Shown here: positions 54,766 through 62,349 of the stretch, one piece after another
Layout: each line of letters starts with the position of its first letter
Position numbering within the stretch: the stretch's first letter is position 1
Source of the DNA: Chitinophaga polysaccharea
GTDB lineage: Bacteria; Bacteroidota; Bacteroidia; Chitinophagales; Chitinophagaceae
DNA length: 64,000 nt
Direction: 5' to 3'
Assembly (NCBI RefSeq): GCF_902150045.1
Contig: NZ_CABFVU010000004.1
Coordinates: forward strand, 496,001-560,000
Notes under the pieces: generated by a model
What the model was told of the DNA's origin: nothing
Database searches by the model: none
Seen by the model: the letters and a program-made list of their open reading frames with translations, nothing else
Made by a program: the position numbers and the translations under genes

Positions 54766-55734
54766 TTAAGCATTAATCAGGTTATAACTATCCACGCTGG
54801 CCAGTATCGCAACCTCCTTATCATACGGATGCCAATTGAGCGTTTCCACCGCTTTTTTGTTGGACATCACAATATAGTCTTCTATAGGAGTCGGCTGCAT
54901 TGAAGCAATGTTACCAGCCAGCTGTGAGCGTTCTTTTTTAATTAACGCTGCTACATCATAAAAACTCATTGATCCTGCTGATGTTGCCAGAAAACGTTGC
55001 CCGGCGGCATCGGGGTGTAGCATAGCTTTGATATGAATATCCGCAGCATCGCGCACGTCCACCACTCCAAATGTAAATGGCGCATTTTCTCTGACTGTAC
55101 CGTCCAGGATCCCTTTGATAATAGTATCCAATGAAGCAGACGATATACCCCCGATAATTGGCCCGAAAATCCCAACCGGGTTAATAACGGTTAATTCCAA
55201 ATCACTATTCCCGGTTTTAATAAAATTCCAGGCAGCTTTTTCAGCAATGGTTTTAGATTTGATATAAGCGCGGACCGGCGCTTTCTCATCTGTCCAGTCT
55301 TCTTCCGTAAAAATATGACCTTTGGCAGCTGTGCTGTAACCGATAGCTGCAAATGATGAAGTAAGCACTACACGTTTTACACCTGCACGCCTGGCTGCTT
55401 TCAATGCGCGTAATGCTCCGTCCCGTGCCGGAATGATCAGATCATTTTCATCCCCGGGTTCTTCTGCAATAAACGGAGACGCAACATGCAAAACATAAGT
55501 GCAGCCCTGTGTGGCTTCATCCCATCCTTTATCAGATAACAGGTCTGCTTCAAAAAATGAAAGACGCTCAACGTCTGTAATACCGCCTTCTCTTAAAGCG
55601 TTTATGATTTCTTCTTTCCGATTCAAAGAGCGAAGCGTTGTATTAACCTTAAAGCCTTTTTGTAATAACTGTAAAATAATATTGACAGCTAAAAAGCCGG
55701 TCCCCCCGGTTACTAGTACTGTTTGATTGTTCAT
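54766..55734 (-). CDS. SDR family NAD(P)-dependent oxidoreductase (dihydroflavonol-4-reductase-like)
   Basis: 322 residues, extended short-chain dehydrogenase. The Rossmann motif is VTGGTGFLAVNIILQLL at the N-terminus, and the catalytic pair is in Y-x3-K form, AYIKSKTIAEKAAW. VVLTSSFAAIGY supplies the catalytic Ser region. Members reduce aldehydes or ketones, or act on nucleotide sugars; the substrate here is unknown. First gene of an SDR-AraC operon, a common pairing in which the regulator senses the substrate. Confidence 0.88.
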   Translation of the reverse strand: MNNQTVLVTGGTGFLAVNIILQLLQKGFKVNTTLRSLNRKEEIINALREGGITDVERLSFFEADLLSDKGWDEATQGCTYVLHVASPFIAEEPGDENDLIIPARDGALRALKAARRAGVKRVVLTSSFAAIGYSTAAKGHIFTEEDWTDEKAPVRAYIKSKTIAEKAAWNFIKTGNSDLELTVINPVGIFGPIIGGISSASLDTIIKGILDGTVRENAPFTFGVVDVRDAADIHIKAMLHPDAAGQRFLATSAGSMSFYDVAALIKKERSQLAGNIASMQPTPIEDYIVMSNKKAVETLNWHPYDKEVAILASVDSYNLINA

Positions 55735-56197
55735 TTTATTCCTGAATTTTAAAGTTTAATCCCTGTTAAAGTTTGCCTTTTCCGAAAAAAAGTTTTGAGA
55801 AAGGGTCGTTTCGTTGGCCTGTAACCTGGTACAAAGATCAGCGATCTGAGCATGACGGGTTTTGTTGTGGAGTCCAATTTTATTGTGTTGTGAGGGTCAT
55901 ATTTAAGCGTATCTGGCCTTTCTTGTTAAGCGCTTCATGCATGGGTTACCCAGCTGGGAAAGAATTTTGTGCACATTGTGTTCCCCTTTGAAAACTCCCA
56001 TCCTGATAATTTATGCTTCCAGAAAATAGCGCGGTACCGGGCAGGCTCCGGCAGTTTAATCATCACTTCCGTATGTATCTCCCGGAAGATATCAATGAAG
56101 AAGTACTGGGCTTTATGCGCCTGTCGCTGGCATAGGAGCGGATAAGAAGAAGGTTTTAAGTATATTTAGGGAGAAACCTGTATAAAATACCGCCCGT
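55735..56197. other. 463-bp intergenic region with possible small ORF
   Basis: Divergent spacer between the SDR operon and the AI-2E transporter gene. An ATG-started 40-codon frame at 56013-56135 (MLPENSAVPGRLRQF to EEVLGFMRLSLA) reads like the end of a real protein and may be a gene remnant or a small gene; I cannot assign it. No clear promoter, repeat or RNA was seen in the remainder. Confidence 0.35.
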
Positions 56198-57289
56198 ATG
56201 AACCATCTTCGTCCTGCCTCCAAAAATATGATTGAATCTATCCTGGTGCTGTTGTTGTTGCTGGCTTTATTGCTGGCCCTTTATGATGTGCTGCGACTGT
56301 TTTTCGGGGTCCTTACTTTTGCGCTGATCTTTTCTGTTTCCTTTCATCACCTGTTTGAGCGTATGGTGATATGGCTCAATGGCAGGCGTAAGCTGGCCGC
56401 TACCATATATGCGCTGGCGTTAGTAGCCATTATAGCGTTGCCTGTTACTTATTTCATTGCGGCCCTCAGCGGGCATATCAGGGAAGCTATCCACTGGATC
56501 GGCGATGTGAAGGAAAATGGCCTCCCGGAGCTGCCGGAGTGGCTGGTAAGCATGCCTTACATTGGCAGCGATATCACTGATTTCTGGGAACATTTGCAGG
56601 AAAGTCCGCGGGAAACATTATCCACTAATATCCATGAGCAACAGGTGAGAATGGTGTTGCATCACATTATCAGCAGTGGTGCGGGCATTCTTGGAGCTGC
56701 GGGGCAGCTGATCATCGGTATTATCATTTCAGCGTTTTTCCTGGTGGGAGGAGAGAAGGCGGTGAAACCCATCAGGGCTACCGCCCAGCACCTGTTGGGG
56801 CATAAAGACGGCGCGAGCCTTTTGAATGCTACCACCATGGCTATAAAGGGCGTATCGATAGGCGTAATGGGCACTGCCTTCATTACAGGAGTGGTGGCGT
56901 TTATAGGGCTTAAAATTGCCGGCATCCCCTTTGCCCTGGGGTTGGCAGCGCTCGTTTTTTTCCTGGTGGTGATACAGATAGGCCCGCTCGCGGTATGGAT
57001 CCCTCTGATTATCTGGATGGCCATGCAGGGGCATACTGGTATGACGCTCTTTCTTATCATTTACGGCGCCGCTATGCTGATAGGGGAAGCGATCCTGAAA
57101 CCTTTGCTCATTGCCCGCAGCGGTAAATTGCCCTTCCTGGTATTATTCCTCGGTGTAATTGGAGGTATGGCGGCATGGGGATTTACTGGTATGTTCAAAG
57201 GCGCTATTATTGTGGCAGTATTTTACACCGTATTCACTTCCTGGCTGGAGCGTAAAGATAGTGGCCGTGGCGTGCATGCTGCGGAATAG
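56198..57289 (+). CDS. AI-2E family transporter (PF01594)
   Basis: 363 residues with seven to eight transmembrane helices: an N-terminal helix pair (about 13-75), a soluble amphipathic middle section (about 85-155) and a C-terminal bundle with GIPFALGLAALVFFLVVIQIGPLAVWIP and GEAILKPLLIARSGKLPFLVLFLGVIGG, the family signature. Members include TqsA-like putative AI-2 exporters and Na+(Li+)/H+ antiporters, so the substrate should not be assumed from the name. Followed 32 bp later by a small unknown gene. Confidence 0.9.
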   Translation: MNHLRPASKNMIESILVLLLLLALLLALYDVLRLFFGVLTFALIFSVSFHHLFERMVIWLNGRRKLAATIYALALVAIIALPVTYFIAALSGHIREAIHWIGDVKENGLPELPEWLVSMPYIGSDITDFWEHLQESPRETLSTNIHEQQVRMVLHHIISSGAGILGAAGQLIIGIIISAFFLVGGEKAVKPIRATAQHLLGHKDGASLLNATTMAIKGVSIGVMGTAFITGVVAFIGLKIAGIPFALGLAALVFFLVVIQIGPLAVWIPLIIWMAMQGHTGMTLFLIIYGAAMLIGEAILKPLLIARSGKLPFLVLFLGVIGGMAAWGFTGMFKGAIIVAVFYTVFTSWLERKDSGRGVHAAE

Positions 57290-57321
57290 GTAGTATCTTC
57301 GCCATCAGCATTAAACGGATT

Positions 57322-57804
57322 ATGAAAGCAGCCAGTATCAGCGATATAAAAAAAGAATTAACAACTCTGCCTCCGGCAGAACTGCAGGCCTTATGCCTGC
57401 GCCTTGCCAAATTTAAGAACGATAACAAGGAACTGCTTACCTACCTGCTGTTTGAAGCGCACAACGAAGAGGGCTATATAGGCGCTGTAAAAGAAGAAAT
57501 TGATAATGGATTTATTGAGATGGCCGGCGATAAATTATATCACGCCAAAAAACGGCTGAGGAAAATCCTGCGTATAACGAACAAGCATATACGTTATACC
57601 GGCTCCAAACCTGCCGAGGTGGAACTGCTGATTTATTTCTGTACAAAGATGAAATTATCCGGTTTATTATCTTCCTATAGCATTCAGCTGAACAATCTTT
57701 ATGATCAGCAGGTGAAGAAGATCACCAAAACAGTGGCTACCCTGCATGAGGACCTGCAGTACGACTATCTTCGGCAACTGGAGCGGCTCAGAGGCAAGGA
57801 ATAG
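57322..57804 (+). CDS. Conserved hypothetical protein, helical
   Basis: 160 residues, predicted all-alpha and highly charged, without signal peptide or membrane segment. It starts ISDIKKELTTLPPAELQALCLRLAKFKNDNKELLTYLLFEAHNE and ends EDLQYDYLRQLERLRGKE, suggesting long helices. I do not recognise a characterised family; the KELTTLPPAEL opening loosely recalls small helical DUF proteins of this phylum. It is 32 bp after the AI-2E transporter gene and may be cotranscribed. Confidence 0.7.
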   Translation: MKAASISDIKKELTTLPPAELQALCLRLAKFKNDNKELLTYLLFEAHNEEGYIGAVKEEIDNGFIEMAGDKLYHAKKRLRKILRITNKHIRYTGSKPAEVELLIYFCTKMKLSGLLSSYSIQLNNLYDQQVKKITKTVATLHEDLQYDYLRQLERLRGKE

Positions 57805-57860
57805 GCCCTGCTCCGCAAATCCGGTTTGTTCCCTTCACGGGAAAATTTTATTTTGAAAGC

Positions 57861-58379
57861 ATGAAAGTTCTATTCGAAACGCCGCGGCTGCAGGTTCGCA
57901 CATTTGCGGCTGCGGACGATGCATTTGTGCTTGAATTGCTGAACACGCCTTCCTGGCTGCAGTATATCGGCGACCGCCATATCCGTACCCTGGAAGATGC
58001 ACAGCGCTATATCATGAACAACCTGTTACGCCTGTACACAGAACAGGGTTATGGCGCCTGGGTAGTAGTGTTAAAGGAAACAGGGGCGCCTATTGGTATC
58101 TGTGGACTGTTTAAAAGAAAATACCTGGAGCAGCCCGACCTGGGATTTGCTTTCCTGCCGGCCTTTGAAGGGCAGGGCTATGCTTATGAAGCGGCTACAG
58201 GTACCATTAACTATTCCCGTCAGGAACTGCCGTTCCCCCGCTTGTTTGCCATCACACAGCAGGATAATCACCGGTCGGTGCGTTTGCTGGAACGCTCAGG
58301 ATTTACCCTGCAGGGCACTATTCTTCCACCGGGAGAAGTGAATGAGCTGATGTTGTTTGACCTTGAATTAAGAGGCTGA
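57861..58379 (+). CDS. GNAT family N-acetyltransferase (RimJ/RimL type)
   Basis: 172 residues. The opening LFETPRLQVRTFAAADDAFVLELLNTPSWLQYIGDR, the acceptor-side GAPIGICGLFKRKYLEQPDLGFAFLPAFEGQGYAYEA with the acetyl-CoA loop, and DNHRSVRLLERSGFTLQG are standard for the RimL-like acetyltransferase 3 group. Likely modifies a protein N-terminus or small amine; substrate unknown. Its 3' end overlaps the convergent membrane-protein gene by 12 bp. Confidence 0.9.
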   Translation: MKVLFETPRLQVRTFAAADDAFVLELLNTPSWLQYIGDRHIRTLEDAQRYIMNNLLRLYTEQGYGAWVVVLKETGAPIGICGLFKRKYLEQPDLGFAFLPAFEGQGYAYEAATGTINYSRQELPFPRLFAITQQDNHRSVRLLERSGFTLQGTILPPGEVNELMLFDLELRG

Positions 58380-58691
58380 CTGCCGCCGTTTCCGGTAGGC
58401 CATCATCCGGTTTACCGCCAGGTAAAACAAGGAGCCCACACACAACACCACCAGTCCCGATCTCAGCCATGTGGCAGCGGTTACAGACAACCCGATTCCT
58501 GTACCCAGCGCTACATAGGCAGCGAGACAAACCGGGCACTTTGGCAGCAGTACAAGGGTGATGCCCGGTATCAGCCATCGTACTCCCTTTACAAAGCGTT
58601 GCCGGAAAGTAAGCGGACCGGTGGATTGCGTGGCGGTTGTTTTGCGATCGCTGCTGCCCGTAGCAGCGCCGCAGGAACAATGTGTTTTCAT
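58368..58691 (-). CDS. Small membrane protein with CPVC motif
   Basis: 107 residues. A cysteine-containing N-terminus (HCSCGAA) is followed by two or three hydrophobic helices, the first ending in LLPKCPVCLAAYVALGTGIGLS. A CPxC pair at the end of a membrane helix recalls MerC-like mercury transport or thiol-redox membrane proteins, but similarity is limited to this motif. It follows the DUF899 gene by 5 bp in an operon, which supports a thiol-related role. Confidence 0.75.
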   Translation of the reverse strand: MKTHCSCGAATGSSDRKTTATQSTGPLTFRQRFVKGVRWLIPGITLVLLPKCPVCLAAYVALGTGIGLSVTAATWLRSGLVVLCVGSLFYLAVNRMMAYRKRRQSAS

Positions 58692-58696
58692 GATGA

Positions 58697-59533
58697 TTAG
58701 TCTTCAGAACAACAGGAACCCGGCGTCTTTTCCTTATGATACCTGCCGGTATTGTCTACATGCCCTTTCTCATCGTATTTGTCGTGATGCCTTACCCAGG
58801 AAGTTAAATCCCCGTGGTCATTCGTTTCGTTACGCCCAAATGGCGCTATATCCAGGTAATTGTAGGTGGCTAGCTGTAATTCGCCACCACGGCCATAAGT
58901 AGAATATGTATGATAAATATCGCCGTTCTCATCTTTATAAAATACACTCAGCCCCGGGAGATCTTCCATATTCTTCGGCAAATTTTCTACCACGCTATAG
59001 TTATAAAATACTTTTCCTTTCTCCAGCTCCTCCGGGTGAAATGATACATGGTAATCGTAATTGAAATCGCTTTCACCGGAAGATACCCATTTGAAATGCC
59101 AGTCCATACGCTTACGGAACGCTTCCAGCGTAGCCAGCGGCGCGCGCGATACTACCGCTAATGATACATCATGATGCTCCAGGTGGGGCAACACACCGTT
59201 AATGGAGTCTGCAGCAAAAGAGCAGCCTACGCAACCCACTTCTTCATCAGGGCCAAACATAAAATGCTGGATGATCAGCTGGCTGCGGCCTTCAAAAAGA
59301 TCGGAAAGAGTTACCTTGCCTTCAGGGCCTTCAAATACATAATCCTTCTCCACTTTTTCCCAGGGTAATGCCATACGCTCACGGGTAAGCTCATCTCTTA
59401 AACGGGTATATTCTTTCTCTTTCTGAAGGAACTTTTTCCTGGCTTCCTGCCATTCTTCAGAAGATACAACTTTGTGTGAGGGACCGGGTTTAACAGCACT
59501 ATCTTTAAAACCAGTCGTTACAGGAGTACTCAT
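58697..59533 (-). CDS. DUF899 family (thioredoxin-like fold) protein
   Basis: 278 residues. The DUF899 pattern is clear: HKVVSSEEWQEARKKFLQKEKEYTRLRDEL, LPWEKVEKDYVFEGPEGKVTLSDLF, LIIQHFMFGPDEEVGCVGCSFAAD (with CVGC in the position of a thioredoxin active site), FKWVSSGESDFNYDYHVSF and GLSVFYKDENGDIYHTYSTYGRG. The family has a thioredoxin-like fold and is thought to act in redox or detoxification, without a defined reaction. The C-terminus ends SCCSED, with two more cysteines. Confidence 0.85.
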   Translation of the reverse strand: MSTPVTTGFKDSAVKPGPSHKVVSSEEWQEARKKFLQKEKEYTRLRDELTRERMALPWEKVEKDYVFEGPEGKVTLSDLFEGRSQLIIQHFMFGPDEEVGCVGCSFAADSINGVLPHLEHHDVSLAVVSRAPLATLEAFRKRMDWHFKWVSSGESDFNYDYHVSFHPEELEKGKVFYNYSVVENLPKNMEDLPGLSVFYKDENGDIYHTYSTYGRGGELQLATYNYLDIAPFGRNETNDHGDLTSWVRHHDKYDEKGHVDNTGRYHKEKTPGSCCSED

Positions 59534-59666
59534 GATTTTTACGATTTTAATGTACTACAAATCTCCGGTGTTAAAATGTAAAAGAGCGTGTGTGAATGCG
59601 ACTAATTTAGGGGGTGTTTGTGCCACGGGAATAGGTTAAATTTGCGTTGTGACAAACACAAAATGC

Positions 59667-59773
59667 TATGAAGACTGTCTCCCATTGACTTTGTGCGCCG
59701 TTTCAAACTGGCCACACACAATACCCCGCTGGAATACCGGAGAAAATACAGCCGGGGCGCAGCGCTGAATTAA
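59667..59773 (+). pseudogene. Remnant of an AraC-type regulator C-terminus
   Basis: A short out-of-context stretch reads YED in one frame and then IDFVRRFKLATHNTPLEY and RRKYSRG in another, ending at TAA (59771-59773). This matches the last segment of GlxA-type AraC helix-turn-helix domains (F-x-RRFK-x2-T-x2-TP-x-EYRRKY) after one base shift. Nothing upstream supplies the rest of the gene. Confidence 0.4.
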
Positions 59774-59776
59774 CCC

Positions 59777-62143
59777 TTACTCCGTCCGTAAACTCTTCAC
59801 CGGGTTCATCAGCGCGGCTTTAACCGACTGGTAACCCACCGTCAGCAGTGTAACAAGAACAGTACCCGCGCCAGTGGCAATAAACAGCCATACCGATACC
59901 GGGGTATGATAAGCATAATGATCCAGCCACATCTTCATAAAATACCAGGTAAGCGGCGTGGCTACCAATAAAGCGATCAGCACCAGCTTCACAAAATCCC
60001 TTGATAGCAGCAACAGTATGCCGGACACAGTGGCGCCCATCACTTTGCGGATGCCTATTTCTTTGGTACGCTGTTCTGCCAGGAAAGCCGCTAGCCCCAG
60101 GATACCCAGGCAGGAAATGAAAACAGCCAGCACGGCAAATACAGTGGTCAGTCGCGCAATGCGCTCCTCATCAGAAAACTTCTTCGCATACAACTCATCT
60201 GTAAAAGTAAAATCAAAAGGCCCCTCGGGGTTAAATTTTTTGAATACGCCGGCAATACCCGCAAGCGCCGTCCTTAATGGCATTGCCGGGTTCACCCTTA
60301 CCGTAAGGGCGTTATACACGCCATATTGCAGGCTGTATATAACCGGTTGAACAGGTGTATAGGGAGATGCCATTACCATATCTTTCACCACGCCAACAAT
60401 CATATGCGGCTCACCCCCGGCCTGTATAATTTTACCGATGGGATGCTGAAACCCGGTGAGCTTTACCGCCGCTTCATTTAAAATGAGCGCGCCTGTGTCG
60501 GTAGGGAAGCTCCGGGAAAAGTCGCGCCCCTCTTTAATTTGCCAGCCAATGGTATGACCATAATCATGCGAAACGGTTACAAAACCTATTGGCGCCGCCA
60601 CGCCGGGTACCTTGCCCTCCCAGTTCAGATCATCAATATTGCCGGGGTTTTCAGTAGTAGGGTGCGAGGCCTTGGCCATATCTGCTACCGCGCCGCTTTC
60701 CAGCAATGCTGCACGTAATTCGTTGTAAGGCGCACCAAACATTTCAGGGGTGTTCATGGTAAGGTTAATCAGTCCTTCCCGGCTGTAACCTACAGGACGG
60801 TTCTTCGCATACCGGATCTGCTGGTATACAATCACCGTTCCGATGATCAGTGCAATGGATACACTGAACTGCAATACCATCAGCGCATTGCGGGGAAGCA
60901 GCGAAAAACGGCCGGCGGTAAATCCGCCCTTTAATATTTTTACCGGCCGGAAAGATGATAAATAAAATGCAGGATAACTGCCGGCCAGCAAACCGGTAAG
61001 CAGGGTAAACCCGATGCAGGTGGCCCACAGTCCCGGCAAATGGAAAGGGATAACTATCTGCTTTTCAGTGATCCGGTTAAACAACGGCAACAGCCACCAC
61101 ACCAGGCCTGCTGCCAATGCAAACGATAAAAAGGAGAGGAGCAGGGATTCGCTTAGAAATTGCCGGATCAGTTGTACCCTGGTAGCGCCAATGGCTTTGC
61201 GGATCCCCGTTTCCTTAGCTCGCTTTGCGCTTCTGGCGGTTGAGAGGTTCATAAAATTGATACAGGCCAGCAACAATACCATTGCGCCTGTAATGCCAAA
61301 CAGCCATACCAGGCGTATACGCCCGCCGCTTACCCGGCCATTCTTAAACTCGTTGTATAAATGCCACCTGTTCATGGGATGCAGCAACAGCGTTTCTTTG
61401 CCGGTTTTCACATGCTGCTGTACTACGCCACTGATCTTTGCACTGGCTTTGTTTATATCAATATCCCCGTTCAGCTCCACGAACAATTTCCAGTAATGGG
61501 TGTCCCATTTGGATACTTCATCTTTCAGCCAGGGAATGGTGCTCACGGCACGGTCCCAGGGCAGGAACAGCTGTGTGCCGTAAAACGCTGTGCTTTGCGG
61601 CAAATCCTCATACACGCCACCCACCTGCAGGTCGGTACGGTTATCCATACGGATAGCCTTTCCCATAGGATCGGCGCTGCCGAATAATGACGTGGCCAGC
61701 GATTGGTTAATGATCACGGCAGTGGGGTCTTTCAGCGCATTCCTTTTACCATGTACCATCTTCAGGGTCAGCATTTCAGGGAAATCGGGACTGGCCCATA
61801 CGCCGGATTGCGACAGCTTCTTATCACCCGCGGCAATGGTATGTGTGAAGTTGGGGTACACAATAGCCACCCGTTTAAAATCGCCAGCATAATTATTGCG
61901 CAGTTCTTCTGCCAAGGGAATGGCAATGGCCTCGCCGGTAATGCTTTCCCCGTTGATTTCCTGCACATCCATTACCTGCGCCAGCCGGTCATGCCGTTCA
62001 TGCCAGTGGTTAAAGGTCACTTCATCCCATATCCACAGGCCAATCAGTAAGGTAACAGCCATGCCGGCAGCAAGACCAATAATATTAATAGCCGTATAAC
62101 CTTTATTTTTTAAGAGATGACGGAGAGTAATTTTAAACTGCAT
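59777..62143 (-). CDS. FtsX/MacB-type ABC transporter permease (orphan)
   Basis: 788 residues with the same duplicated MacB_PCD-FtsX layout as the two other permeases but a more diverged N-terminus (MQFKITLRHLLKNKGYTAINIIGLAAGMAVTLLIGLWIWDE). FtsX cores lie at about 285-400 (LACINFMNLSTARSAKRAKETGIRKAIGA spread over the core) and 670-780 (RTKEIGIRKVMGATVSGI). No ATPase gene is adjacent. A shared 23-bp site lies 87 nt upstream of the start. Confidence 0.9.
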   Translation of the reverse strand: MQFKITLRHLLKNKGYTAINIIGLAAGMAVTLLIGLWIWDEVTFNHWHERHDRLAQVMDVQEINGESITGEAIAIPLAEELRNNYAGDFKRVAIVYPNFTHTIAAGDKKLSQSGVWASPDFPEMLTLKMVHGKRNALKDPTAVIINQSLATSLFGSADPMGKAIRMDNRTDLQVGGVYEDLPQSTAFYGTQLFLPWDRAVSTIPWLKDEVSKWDTHYWKLFVELNGDIDINKASAKISGVVQQHVKTGKETLLLHPMNRWHLYNEFKNGRVSGGRIRLVWLFGITGAMVLLLACINFMNLSTARSAKRAKETGIRKAIGATRVQLIRQFLSESLLLSFLSFALAAGLVWWLLPLFNRITEKQIVIPFHLPGLWATCIGFTLLTGLLAGSYPAFYLSSFRPVKILKGGFTAGRFSLLPRNALMVLQFSVSIALIIGTVIVYQQIRYAKNRPVGYSREGLINLTMNTPEMFGAPYNELRAALLESGAVADMAKASHPTTENPGNIDDLNWEGKVPGVAAPIGFVTVSHDYGHTIGWQIKEGRDFSRSFPTDTGALILNEAAVKLTGFQHPIGKIIQAGGEPHMIVGVVKDMVMASPYTPVQPVIYSLQYGVYNALTVRVNPAMPLRTALAGIAGVFKKFNPEGPFDFTFTDELYAKKFSDEERIARLTTVFAVLAVFISCLGILGLAAFLAEQRTKEIGIRKVMGATVSGILLLLSRDFVKLVLIALLVATPLTWYFMKMWLDHYAYHTPVSVWLFIATGAGTVLVTLLTVGYQSVKAALMNPVKSLRTE

Positions 62144-62230
62144 GCAAACGCGATTTTTAACAGGTTCCCGGAAAATGATGCCGGAACCGGATGTTTTAAT
62201 AACAACAAATTTATACTTTTACCGATGTTT

Positions 62231-62253
62231 TAATATGTTCGCTTTTGATACAG
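62231..62253 (-). promoter_or_regulatory. Shared 23-bp site upstream of the third permease
   Basis: On the minus strand the core reads TGTATCAAAAGCGAACA, one mismatch from the site at 24174-24196 over 23 bp. It lies 87 nt before the permease start, against 84 nt there. A GGCAT at 62182-62178 lies about 38 nt before the ATG, also as in the other gene. Confidence 0.55.
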
Positions 62254-62349
62254 GCATCGACCGGTTTTAAAAACCTGCCGTTTACATAAATCCTGCAAGA
62301 TGTTTCCCCATACTTCCCTAATTTTAGCGTTCGTAACCAGCAATTGCTT

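Noticed and set aside
55773-55991. 72-codon + strand frame in the SDR/AI-2E spacer
   Set aside because: Biased composition and no similarity recognised; the minus strand of the same stretch looks equally open in pieces.
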